Shown here in pieces: positions 31,643-38,056 of a stretch of DNA of 38,056 nucleotides. Location: the NCBI GenBank assembly GCA_021738505.1, contig JAIPBW010000030.1, forward strand, positions 1 through 38,056. Reading direction: 5' to 3'. This stretch comes from Bacteroidales bacterium (GTDB lineage: Bacteria; Bacteroidota; Bacteroidia; Bacteroidales; PWNQ01). How positions within the stretch are numbered: position 1 is the stretch's first letter; each line of letters begins with the position of its first letter. The position numbers and the translations under genes are program-made. The notes beneath the pieces are model-generated. The model was not told where the DNA came from, searched no databases, and was given only the letters and a program-made list of their open reading frames with translations.

Positions 31643-31943
31643 GCATTCTAAAAGTTTGGGATTCCAAATCTGTCTTTTTTCGGGAACGGGATTTCCCTGT
31701 GCACCCATAAAACGATAAAATGAATTGCAGACGACCTGCCGGAAACTTATAATTTCAAGCCTGCTGCTGTTTAGCATTAACCATATCCATCATATTGGTT
31801 TGGCGAAACCAGAACAATTTGTGCCATACAAAACCAGGCAGAATTTTCGTCTCTTCTGCAGTTTTTGTCTCTCTCCTGCTTTTATTCGCTAAACCCTAAA
31901 AAACCATAACCTGACCCCAGGCTGCATCCTTCTTATTCCCTCC

Positions 31944-32040
31944 ATCATTTTGAATAACTTTTTCGCGTAAATTCCTGACATTCGGAATTTTTTACATAAA
32001 TTTGTGAATAAAGGATGTTGATGAAACACGATTTCGCTGA
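31944..32040 (+). repeat. triplicated upstream module, copy 1
   Basis: Shares atcatttt-aataa, gacattcggaattttt, ATAAATTTGTGAAT and aggatgttgatgaaaca with the copies at 33189-33290 and 34405-34495. TAAATTTG (31997-32004) fits the Bacteroidota -7 consensus. It lies before the gene at 32104, which suggests a shared promoter module. Confidence 0.75.
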
Positions 32041-32103
32041 TATGCACTTTGCTCGAACCATTAAAAGCCTGATTACCAAACAACAATATCAAAACAACAG
32101 ATC

Positions 32104-32718
32104 ATGAAAAGATACCTTTTAATTTTTATTGTGGTTAGTTTAAGCTCAAATTTAAATGCCGGAGCTACAGATTCATTATCAATTGGATTTGGCGGTGGAT
32201 ACAGTCGTTACAATACATTTCCCGGAGAGATTTATCTTAAATCTGATTTAGAAATGTTTAATCGGAATACAGAAGTAAAGTTTGGGATAAATAATCGTTC
32301 ATATCAACTGGCATTCGATAATGTTTCCGAGCTCGATGCTTCCTCAATTGGATTTTTTGGTGACATCGCAATTTATCCATTTGATAAAGGTTTTTTCGCC
32401 GGGATCCGCTGGGAACTGATTAATTTTAACTGGCTATCCGATGATTCCAAAGCTAAAATTGAGAATAAAAGAAATTATTCTCCGACATCATTATATACCG
32501 GGACTTGTATGTTCTTACAGCTTGGATACAAGTTCAATATTTCAGATAATTTTGGAATAAAGCTATACGCACAACCAGGAATTCAACAATTTAAAATTTC
32601 TAATGGTACTTCATCATCCGGAAGTTATGTTCAGACAAGTTCAAACGATGATCTGATAATAGAAGACCATAATGAGTTTACTTATAATATAAATTTGAGC
32701 ATAGAAATAAGATTGTAA
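32104..32718 (+). CDS. small exported beta-barrel-like protein
   Basis: A 204-residue protein of no recognised family. A signal peptide (MKRYLLIFIVVSLSSNLNAG) is followed by alternating polar/aromatic stretches (SIGFGGGYSRYN, GFFAGIRWELINFNW, FLQLGYKFNISDNFGIKLYAQPG) and a C-terminal strand NINLSIEIRL, as in small outer-membrane beta-barrels of Bacteroidota. It follows copy 1 of the triplicated upstream module and precedes an AGCCCTG-type repeat cluster. It is AT-rich compared with the metabolic genes, in keeping with an accessory gene. Confidence 0.7.
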   Translation: MKRYLLIFIVVSLSSNLNAGATDSLSIGFGGGYSRYNTFPGEIYLKSDLEMFNRNTEVKFGINNRSYQLAFDNVSELDASSIGFFGDIAIYPFDKGFFAGIRWELINFNWLSDDSKAKIENKRNYSPTSLYTGTCMFLQLGYKFNISDNFGIKLYAQPGIQQFKISNGTSSSGSYVQTSSNDDLIIEDHNEFTYNINLSIEIRL

Positions 32719-32804
32719 TAAAATCAACGCTGCTGTTTACCAATAGTTAAGACTCCTGTCTGTATTTTTGGAGATGTTTTTAAATAAGCTTCAGAATATG
32801 TGCT

Positions 32805-32873
32805 CAGCCGAATGTGCAATTCGGCTGCATGTGCTGCTTGCTATGTTGTTGCTGGCCGGAATTTGCAATTCCG
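32805..32873. repeat. two adjacent short hairpins
   Basis: cagccgaat/attcggctg (32805-32813, 32819-32827) and cggaatt/aattccg (32857-32863, 32867-32873) are perfect inverted repeats. The related words gctcagccgaat occur near 30155. They resemble interspersed palindromic elements. Confidence 0.7.
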
Positions 32874-32904
32874 CCCTAAAAAACCTCCTCTCCCAACCAT
32901 TTTC

Positions 32905-33079
32905 TATCCACCTCCGGCAGATAGTAAAGAGTTGAAAACTTTGGAGAACCATCCAAGCCCTGAAAGGGCGAAACGATAAAAGCCCGGGGTGAAGCGTCCT
33001 TCGAAGCGTAAGCGGAGAAGTTAAGCGTAACCCCGGGTTAGTCAGAGCACCAAACATAAAAGCCCTGTAAGGGCGACAC
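32905..33079. repeat. AGCCCTG/AGGGCG palindromic repeat cluster
   Basis: agccctgaaagggcgaa (near 32956) and agccctgtaagggcgac (33061-33077) flank a long stem in which agcccggggt (near 32981) pairs with accccgggtt (near 33030). The left 70 bp recur at 34318-34397. These are REP-like elements frequent in Bacteroidota. Confidence 0.8.
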
Positions 33080-33188
33080 ATTGGAAAACCCGCTATCAAT
33101 TGCCTTCTGAATACCTGCTACAACCAGAGCATTGTTAACTCTAACAGAATTCCAGGCCTCTGCCATCTTCTTTTATCAACCATTTCTA

Positions 33189-33290
33189 TATCATTTTAAA
33201 TAATTTTCACTTGTAATCTCTTAACATTCGGAATTTTTTTATAAATTTGTGAATGAAGAAAGTTGATAAAGCACTAATTCTTTGGCGGTA
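33189..33290 (+). repeat. triplicated upstream module, copy 2
   Basis: Shares tatcattttaaata, acattcggaattttt and ATAAATTTGTGAATGAAG with copies 1 and 3. TAAATTTG is at 33242-33249, 53 bases before the start of the gene at 33302. Confidence 0.78.
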
Positions 33291-33301
33291 ATATTTTAAA
33301 A

Positions 33302-34150
33302 ATGAAAGTTCAGATATTATTCATAATAGTATTTTTGCCTTACATAACTTTGGCGCAATTTGAGTACATTGACCAAACTGATTTGTACATAGAAAACAAT
33401 ATAAATAAAGTTTCATCTTATTTTCATGATGTCGACACAGTAGGGCTTTTCGATATATGGGAAGTTGACACTTTAGGAAAAATAACGAGTAAAAAGGAAA
33501 TATATGATGATTCAACTTACTCTCTAACAACATACAAATATAATGACGGATTATTAAATGAAGTAATTTCAAGATGGTTTTATAGCTTGTTGTCAAATGA
33601 AATTTTAAATACAAAAAATTCGAATTATTCAAAACAGGAATACTTTTATAACGACTCAAATTTGCTAATTAAAGTACACGAAACAAATAGTAAGGATAAC
33701 GACACCATAATTACAAAGTACAGTTACTCAAATGGATTAAAAATAAAAAGCAAGACAAAAAATACTAAACATAATAATTGGTTAATAATAGATACATTAG
33801 AATATTACGACTCTAATGAGATTAAAATAAAAACAACCCTACAATATAGAGAAGGAACACTAGTATTCGGAACAAAGCGTTATTATGATACATCTGGGAT
33901 TATCCAAGCTGAAATTAATTTTGATATTAACAGGAATTGTTTTGATACAAAAACAATTAAAACTTTTATTTATGATAATAATAAATTAGTAAGAATAAAA
34001 GAAACCATATTGCCAGGTAATCAGCCTTTTTTTAAAGGACTACATACTTCAGAGGATAAGTTCACATATGATAAGAATGGATTGATAATAAGAGTTTCTA
34101 GGTTTGTTAATGGAAAGTTACTGAACTATGACACATATAGATATGAATAA
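33302..34150 (+). CDS. exported protein with YD/RHS-like repeats
   Basis: A 282-residue protein starting with a signal peptide (MKVQILFIIVFLPYITLAQ). The mature part is a series of short beta-hairpin units of the form Y-Y/F-x-D/N-x-G/N-L-x-I/K (YKYNDGLLNEV, YFYNDSNLLIKV, YSYSNGLKIKSK, YYDTSGIIQAEI, FIYDNNKLVRIK, FTYDKNGLIIRV), like the YD repeats of RHS proteins and the many small secreted Bacteroidota proteins built from them. No enzymatic motif is visible. It is very AT-rich, follows copy 2 of the upstream module and sits between repeat clusters, so it looks like an acquired accessory gene. Confidence 0.72.
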   Translation: MKVQILFIIVFLPYITLAQFEYIDQTDLYIENNINKVSSYFHDVDTVGLFDIWEVDTLGKITSKKEIYDDSTYSLTTYKYNDGLLNEVISRWFYSLLSNEILNTKNSNYSKQEYFYNDSNLLIKVHETNSKDNDTIITKYSYSNGLKIKSKTKNTKHNNWLIIDTLEYYDSNEIKIKTTLQYREGTLVFGTKRYYDTSGIIQAEINFDINRNCFDTKTIKTFIYDNNKLVRIKETILPGNQPFFKGLHTSEDKFTYDKNGLIIRVSRFVNGKLLNYDTYRYE

Positions 34151-34317
34151 AAATTACTGCTAATATATGCGAATATGAGCGGCACGCAGACCCCGTCCCG
34201 ATCCCCCGGAAACTCAGCATGTATTCACCTGTAAAACGGGGGCCCGCGTAATATTTTTTTATTCAACACTCGCGGTTTGCACCCCTTCGCTGATGTCAAT
34301 ATGTAATGATTCCCAAG

Positions 34318-34397
34318 CTTCCTCCGGCGGAGCGTGAAGAAGTGAAAACTTTGGAGAACCATCCAAGCCCTGAAAAGGCGAAACTCCGGGTTAGTCT
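34318..34397. repeat. shortened copy of the AGCCCTG block
   Basis: gaaaactttggagaaccatc and caagccctgaaa repeat 32933-32964, and ccgggttagtc repeats the right part of that block. The central stem present in the other copy is deleted. Confidence 0.8.
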
Positions 34398-34404
34398 ATT
34401 TTTT

Positions 34405-34495
34405 TATCATTTTAAATAAATGCTCATAAACACCTGACATTCGGAATTTTTATAAATTTGTGAATGAAGGATGTTGGTGAAACAATCATTCGTTG
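34405..34495 (+). repeat. triplicated upstream module, copy 3
   Basis: Shares tatcattttaaataa, ctgacattcggaattttt and ATAAATTTGTGAATGAAG with the other copies. TAAATTTG is at 34453-34460, 74 bases before the RhuM fragment's ATG. Together with the AGCCCTG block, the duplicated region spans about 180 bp. Confidence 0.78.
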
Positions 34496-34533
34496 ACGTA
34501 CATTAAGACAAGAAATTGCTTACATTTGAGGTT

Positions 34534-34863
34534 ATGCAAGAGAATAAATCCGACGTAAAAATCTTTACTTCAAAAGATGGTAAAACAGAAATCCAAGTCA
34601 AGCTGGAAAATGAAACAGTATGGTTACATCAATATCAGCTTGAAGAGCTTTTCAAAACAAACAGGACATCTATAACTAAGCTCATTTCAAATATTTACAG
34701 GACTGAAGAGCTTAACAAAGAGGCAACATGTGCAAAAATTGCACAAGTTCGAAAAGAAGGAAAAAGAACAGTAACAAGAGAGGTGTTGAATTATAAGATT
34801 GATGCTATTTTATCAGTAGGCTATCGTGTCAATTCCAAACAAGGTACGCAATTTCGTATTTGA
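34534..34863 (+). pseudogene. truncated RhuM-family gene
   Basis: Encodes about 109 residues matching the N-terminal part of RhuM/Fic-like virulence-associated proteins: TSKDGKTEIQVKLENETVWLHQ and LNYKIDAILSVGYRVNSKQG followed by TQFRI. Family members continue for roughly another 200 residues after FRIWA, but here a TGA follows FRI directly. Nothing recognisable as the missing part is found downstream. The ATG at 34534 is preferred over a TTG at 34516. RhuM genes often sit inside restriction-modification and mobile loci, as here. Confidence 0.8.
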
Positions 34864-34963
34864 GCAAAAAGCCTATGGCAAGCAAAGTCTAACCATGGTT
34901 TGCCATTTCGAAATTACAAGCCAATTCGGTGGAAAGTATTATGAACGAAATTAAAGAATCGGG

Positions 34964-35264
34964 ATGAGCAAAGAATTAAGCATATCGCAACATCAAATTG
35001 TTAAACAAATATTTACAATACGTGGAATACAGATAATGATAGACCGTGATTTGGCGGAAATTTATCAGGCAAAAACTAAGGTTTTAAACCAGGCTGTGAA
35101 AAGAAATATTGATAGATTTCCTGAATTCCAACTATCTGAAAATGAGAAAAATCATTGCTAATCATGGTGGCTTATCACAAAGGATGGAAGGAATTGAACG
35201 TAAACAACTGCAGACTGACACTAAAATTGAAAATATTATGAACTCAATTTCGGAATTGATATGA
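34964..35264 (+). pseudogene. ORF6N-domain gene, internally deleted and frameshifted
   Basis: Begins with a normal ORF6N N-terminus ([20 protein letters not shown]...[17 protein letters not shown]) but stops at 35159 after about 65 residues. In the next frame a C-terminal coiled tail follows at once ([20 protein letters not shown] up to a TGA at 35262-35264). The central part of the domain is missing, so a deletion of a few hundred bases with a frameshift joined the two ends. The final TGA overlaps the ATG of the next ORF6N copy. ORF6N proteins are phage- and restriction-locus-associated DNA-binding proteins. Confidence 0.78.
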
Positions 35265-35790
35265 GTAAAGATGTAGTCATAACCAAAAAGCAAGTTGAAG
35301 ACAGAATTTTTACTGTTCGTGGCAAGCAGGTAATGACCGATTATCACCTGGCTGAACTTTATGGTGTGGAAACGAAAAGATTGAATGAACGGGTAAAACG
35401 AAACAACAGTAGGTTTCCTGAATCTTTTATGTGTAAAGTAACGGAAGCAGAATGGGAGCATTTGCGGTCGCAATTTGCGACCGGTTCGAGAAATTGAAAT
35501 ATTCCAGAACAAATCCATATGCCATTACTGAACATGGTACAATAATGTTAGCGAATGTTCTGAATACACAAACCGCAATCGAAACAAGTGTATTGATTGT
35601 ACGATCCTTCGTTAAATTAAGAGAGCTTCTTTCAACACATAAAGAACTCGAACGGAAAATTCTTGAATTGGAAGATAAATACGACAAGCAATTCAAATTG
35701 ATTTTTGAGACAACAAGAGAATTAATGCATCAGGAACAACTTGAACAAAACAGACCCAAAATAGGCTTTAAAAAAGGGAAGGAAAAATAA
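35261..35790 (+). pseudogene. ORF6N-domain gene with a frameshift
   Basis: A second, longer ORF6N gene. The first frame (35261-35497) gives VEDRIFTVRGKQVMTDYHLA, YGVETKRLNERVKRNNSRFP and LRSQFATGSRN then a stop. The remainder is in another frame and continues NPYAITEHGTIMLANVLN, the FVKLRELLSTHKELERKILE coiled region and a basic C-terminus ending at 35790. A single-base gain or loss near 35480-35510 would restore a full-length protein of about 175 residues. It is either a pseudogene or a sequencing error. Confidence 0.8.
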
Positions 35791-36279
35791 AACACAGGCT
35801 GGTAATCCAGTAGACTCCCCCGCCAGTATTGACTGACGGATAGAGCCTCTCTCCCACTTTTTTTCAATAACTTCAAACATCCCCCAACAGCCAGGCCAAA
35901 CAACCTCCCCGGCTCCTTTTTCCCCATTCCAAAACCAATAAAATCAGAAAAATATTAAGCGTAAATTATGATTTGTAAAAGTTTTGGTTAAATTTGTTAT
36001 GGGAAAGCTAAAACACCACTTGTATATATCCTCCCGATTTGGAATGATATCAGCAAGTTAATTGTATATATTAACGAGTTGTGCACAAGCGGAGAAAATG
36101 ACACCGATAGAGGTAAATTTGCTGCAAAAGAAAGAAATAAGAAAAAGCCAACCCGCATTTTGCACATTTGCAAGCCCCTACACACAGGCTGATGTTTCGG
36201 CTTGCAAAAGAGCAAAATTTTGCCTTCGCTCTCGTAGTAAATTATTATTTTTGATATTTTGATAAAAGAGATTATATAA
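35791..36279. other. 489-bp spacer before the mod gene
   Basis: No gene is seen. An inverted repeat tttgcaagcc / ggcttgcaaa lies at 36167-36208, preceded by the palindromic word ttgtgcacaa near 36081. The mod gene's A/G-rich ribosome site aaaagag is at about 36264-36270. Confidence 0.55.
36167..36208. repeat. 10-bp inverted repeat upstream of mod
   Basis: tttgcaagcc at 36167-36176 is repeated as ggcttgcaaa at 36199-36208, separated by 22 bases. It lies 72 bases before the methyltransferase start. It may be an operator or a relic palindromic element. Confidence 0.55.
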
Positions 36280-38056
36280 ATGAAACTATACGAAACATTA
36301 GAAGAACAACTCAAACAAGAGCCTAACTTCGTAACAGATGAAGGAGAATTAAAAAAGTGGGTTGTTATAAATAAAGCCCGGAACTTTGATGCAGAATTGA
36401 TTGGATTATTACTGGATAATGAGGATTTAAAAGAAAAATTCTTTGTTGAAGTAAAAGGCACAATGGTTTTTAACCAAAACCTTTTTATTCAGTTTCTGGA
36501 GCAGAAAAATTATCTGAACGACAGCTATACACAGTTTAAAAACAAGATTGGTTTAACAATTGACGGGAAATATCTGAAACAAAGGAACGAAGTTTCTTTG
36601 GTATGGCCGTTTAAAGACTGCATACTGGAGGGTGGGCAAAGTAAAGAAGAGCAAAAACGAGAAGAAATATTTTTTAATGAGACACTTGCACAAGACGAAA
36701 TAACACAATTGCTTGAGCCAAAGGTTTTAACAAATGTAATAACTTACGATAAAGAAGGAGAACATTCATTTAAAGAATTCAAACGTGATGCAGAACTGAA
36801 CAAAAAACGAGGCTTACCTGAAGATACAATAACTGACAATTTAATAATAAAAGGTAACAATCTACTTGCTTTACACACATTGAAAAAGGAATTTTCCGGG
36901 AAAGTTGACCTTATATGTATTGATCCCCCTTATAATAGGGGAGATGATGATTTCAATTACAATGATACATTCAATCACTCGGCTTGGCTAACATTCATGC
37001 ATAATCGACTCGAAGTTGCAAAGACCTTATTGACAGATAAAGGAACCATATTTGTGTTCTGTGATGATAATGAACATGCTTATCTTAAAATACTTTTAGA
37101 TGAAGTATTTGATCGAAAACACTTTGTTTCCACTATTATTTGGAGAAATAGTGATAATAGTAACAATGATGCTAAACAATTTTCCAAAGACCATAATTAC
37201 ATTCTTGTTTACAGCAAAAACCCAAATTGGAGATCGATAAACCTACCCAGAAATGAGGAGCAGTCCCGTCATTATAAAAATCCTGATAATGATCCACGTG
37301 GCCCATGGTTTGACGGCAACCCTGTTAACTCACCTAATCCTCGAAAAAACCTTATGTATGATTTAAAAACTCCTTCAGGCAAAATAATCCAGCCACCAAT
37401 AAATGGATGGAGATGGGATAAGGAAATAATGCAACAGAAGATTAAGTCAGGAGAAATTAGGTTTAACGATGATGAAACAGGAATAAAGAGAAGAACATAT
37501 TTAAAGGAACAAAAAGGCTTGCCACCCTCAACCTTATGGAAAATAAAAGAGAATTCTTTTTGGGATGATTTAAAGGTGACAGGGCATACGCGACAAGCAA
37601 AATATGAACAGAAGAAACTTTTTACTAATCTTCCAACAAGTAAACTTTTCAAAACTCCTAAACCTGAGAAAGTAATACAACAGATCATACACATATCAAC
37701 GATAGAAGGGGATTTAGTGATGGATTTTTTTGGGGGAAGTGGAACTTTTGGGGCAGTTGCTCATAAAATGGGTAGACAATACTTTCTATGTGAACAGATG
37801 GATTATATCGAAACATTTACAATTGAACGTCTTAAGAAAGTTGTTCATGGTGATAATGTAGGTATTTCAAAAGAATTGAATTGGCAAGGAGGCGGTTCAT
37901 TCAAATATTTAGAACTCAAAAAATACAACCAAACTTTTATTGAACAAATAGAAGAAGCAAAAGACAGCGAAGCCTTATTGAATATTTGGGAACAGATGAA
38001 AGAAAAATCATTCCTGAATTACAACGTGGACATCAAAAAACAGGAAGACCACATTG
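36280..38056 (+). CDS. type III restriction-modification DNA methyltransferase (Mod), partial
   Basis: An open frame of 592 codons from the ATG at 36280 to the window edge, with no stop. The N-terminal 200 residues (MKLYETLEEQLKQEPNFVTD...) resemble the accessory domain of type III Mod proteins. The adenine-methyltransferase catalytic motif IDPPYN follows at about 214-219, then a target-recognition region, and the SAM-binding motif MDFFGGSGT at about 481-489, the order typical of beta-class N6-adenine enzymes such as EcoP15I Mod. It would methylate one strand of an asymmetric site and specify cleavage by a Res subunit, expected just downstream outside the window. The neighbouring RhuM/ORF6N fragments are common companions of such loci. 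Confidence 0.88.
   Translation, partial: MKLYETLEEQLKQEPNFVTDEGELKKWVVINKARNFDAELIGLLLDNEDLKEKFFVEVKGTMVFNQNLFIQFLEQKNYLNDSYTQFKNKIGLTIDGKYLKQRNEVSLVWPFKDCILEGGQSKEEQKREEIFFNETLAQDEITQLLEPKVLTNVITYDKEGEHSFKEFKRDAELNKKRGLPEDTITDNLIIKGNNLLALHTLKKEFSGKVDLICIDPPYNRGDDDFNYNDTFNHSAWLTFMHNRLEVAKTLLTDKGTIFVFCDDNEHAYLKILLDEVFDRKHFVSTIIWRNSDNSNNDAKQFSKDHNYILVYSKNPNWRSINLPRNEEQSRHYKNPDNDPRGPWFDGNPVNSPNPRKNLMYDLKTPSGKIIQPPINGWRWDKEIMQQKIKSGEIRFNDDETGIKRRTYLKEQKGLPPSTLWKIKENSFWDDLKVTGHTRQAKYEQKKLFTNLPTSKLFKTPKPEKVIQQIIHISTIEGDLVMDFFGGSGTFGAVAHKMGRQYFLCEQMDYIETFTIERLKKVVHGDNVGISKELNWQGGGSFKYLELKKYNQTFIEQIEEAKDSEALLNIWEQMKEKSFLNYNVDIKKQEDHI

Larger units (their letters stand above)
31229..32103. other. 875-bp intergenic region with gene remnant
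   Basis: Contains a 16-bp palindrome (31267-31282), the T9SS C-terminal remnant and its terminator (31421-31642), an unexplained stretch (about 31645-31940) in which I see nothing convincing on either strand, and the first copy of a triplicated upstream module (31944-32040). Confidence 0.6.
32719..33301. other. repeat cluster between two accessory genes
   Basis: 583 bp with two successive hairpins (32805-32827 and 32857-32873), a REP-like AGCCCTG block (32905-33079), and copy 2 of the upstream module (33189-33290). A minus-strand open frame in 32791-33099 is composed of repeat sequence and is not a gene. Confidence 0.7.
34151..34533. other. repeat-bearing spacer before RhuM fragment
   Basis: 383 bp. 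A GC-richer segment (about 34180-34250) shows no gene; then come a shortened copy of the AGCCCTG block (34318-34397) and copy 3 of the upstream module (34405-34495). Confidence 0.65.

Noticed and set aside
31433-31777. Minus-strand open frame of 114 codons
   Set aside because: It is antisense to the T9SS sorting-domain remnant and its terminator, and its translation resembles no protein family.
32791-33099. Minus-strand open frame of 102 codons
   Set aside because: It is made of hairpins and AGCCCTG repeat sequence, a frequent cause of false gene calls in these genomes.
32905-34397. AGCCCTG repeats as a CRISPR array or integron attC sites
   Set aside because: Only a few copies with irregular spacing; they look like REP-type palindromes, and no integrase or cas gene is present.
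35997-36461. Minus-strand open frame of 154 codons
   Set aside because: It overlaps the well-supported start of the methyltransferase gene on the other strand and has no family features.
37272-37694. Minus-strand open frame of 140 codons
   Set aside because: It lies wholly inside the target-recognition region of the methyltransferase gene and appears to be a shadow frame.

Overview
The window comes from a member of the Bacteroidota. Several start sites carry the phylum's -7 promoter consensus TAnnTTTG (for example before ribBA, thrS and the Nudix gene). There is a leftover type IX secretion (T9SS) C-terminal sorting domain, AGCCCTG-type interspersed repeats, a mevalonate pathway with the GHMP kinase variant typical of this phylum, and AT-rich, weakly Shine-Dalgarno genes. 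The family or genus cannot be fixed from the sequence.

Layout. (1) 1-542 is a repeat-rich spacer. (2) 543-5991 holds a small HELGH zinc-metalloprotease-like gene, a convergent GH3-family adenylate-forming enzyme, a YgiQ radical SAM protein and bifunctional ribBA. (3) 6007-17086 is one co-oriented minus-strand block of nine genes. In transcription order these are methylcrotonyl-CoA carboxylase beta, methylglutaconyl-CoA hydratase, methylcrotonyl-CoA carboxylase alpha, acyl-CoA dehydrogenase, type 2 IPP isomerase, HMG-CoA reductase, a phosphomevalonate-kinase-like GHMP kinase, diphosphomevalonate decarboxylase and mevalonate kinase. An amino-acid permease (17216-18538) lies just upstream. (4) 18631-22819 has an exported isoaspartyl methyltransferase and the translation operon thrS-infC-rpmI-rplT, in which infC appears to start at AUA. 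(5) 23180-25675 is a secreted MACPF protein carrying nine ricin-type repeats, followed by Nudix and Smr genes. (6) 26958-29473 is an OmpA-like lipoprotein plus an outer-membrane partner. (7) 29474-36279 is an accessory zone of repeats, small secreted proteins, a T9SS remnant, a DUF417/SRPBCC pair and a graveyard of RhuM/ORF6N fragments. (8) From 36280 a type III restriction-modification Mod methyltransferase runs off the end.

The most interesting functional unit is region 3. Read as a pathway, the encoded enzymes could take a leucine-derived acyl-CoA through methylcrotonyl-CoA and methylglutaconyl-CoA to HMG-CoA, then reduce this to mevalonate and on to IPP and DMAPP. Neither HMG-CoA synthase nor HMG-CoA lyase is present here. 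The layout therefore suggests a leucine-to-isoprenoid route in which HMG-CoA is diverted into biosynthesis rather than cleaved. Against a simple reading, the acyl-CoA dehydrogenase has its catalytic glutamate where butyryl-type enzymes have it, not where isovaleryl-CoA dehydrogenases do.

Other points of note are the AUA start of infC, a hairpin before rplT, a 280-bp block of GTCATT words followed by AATGAC words, and a ~90-bp upstream module present in three copies before three consecutive accessory genes.
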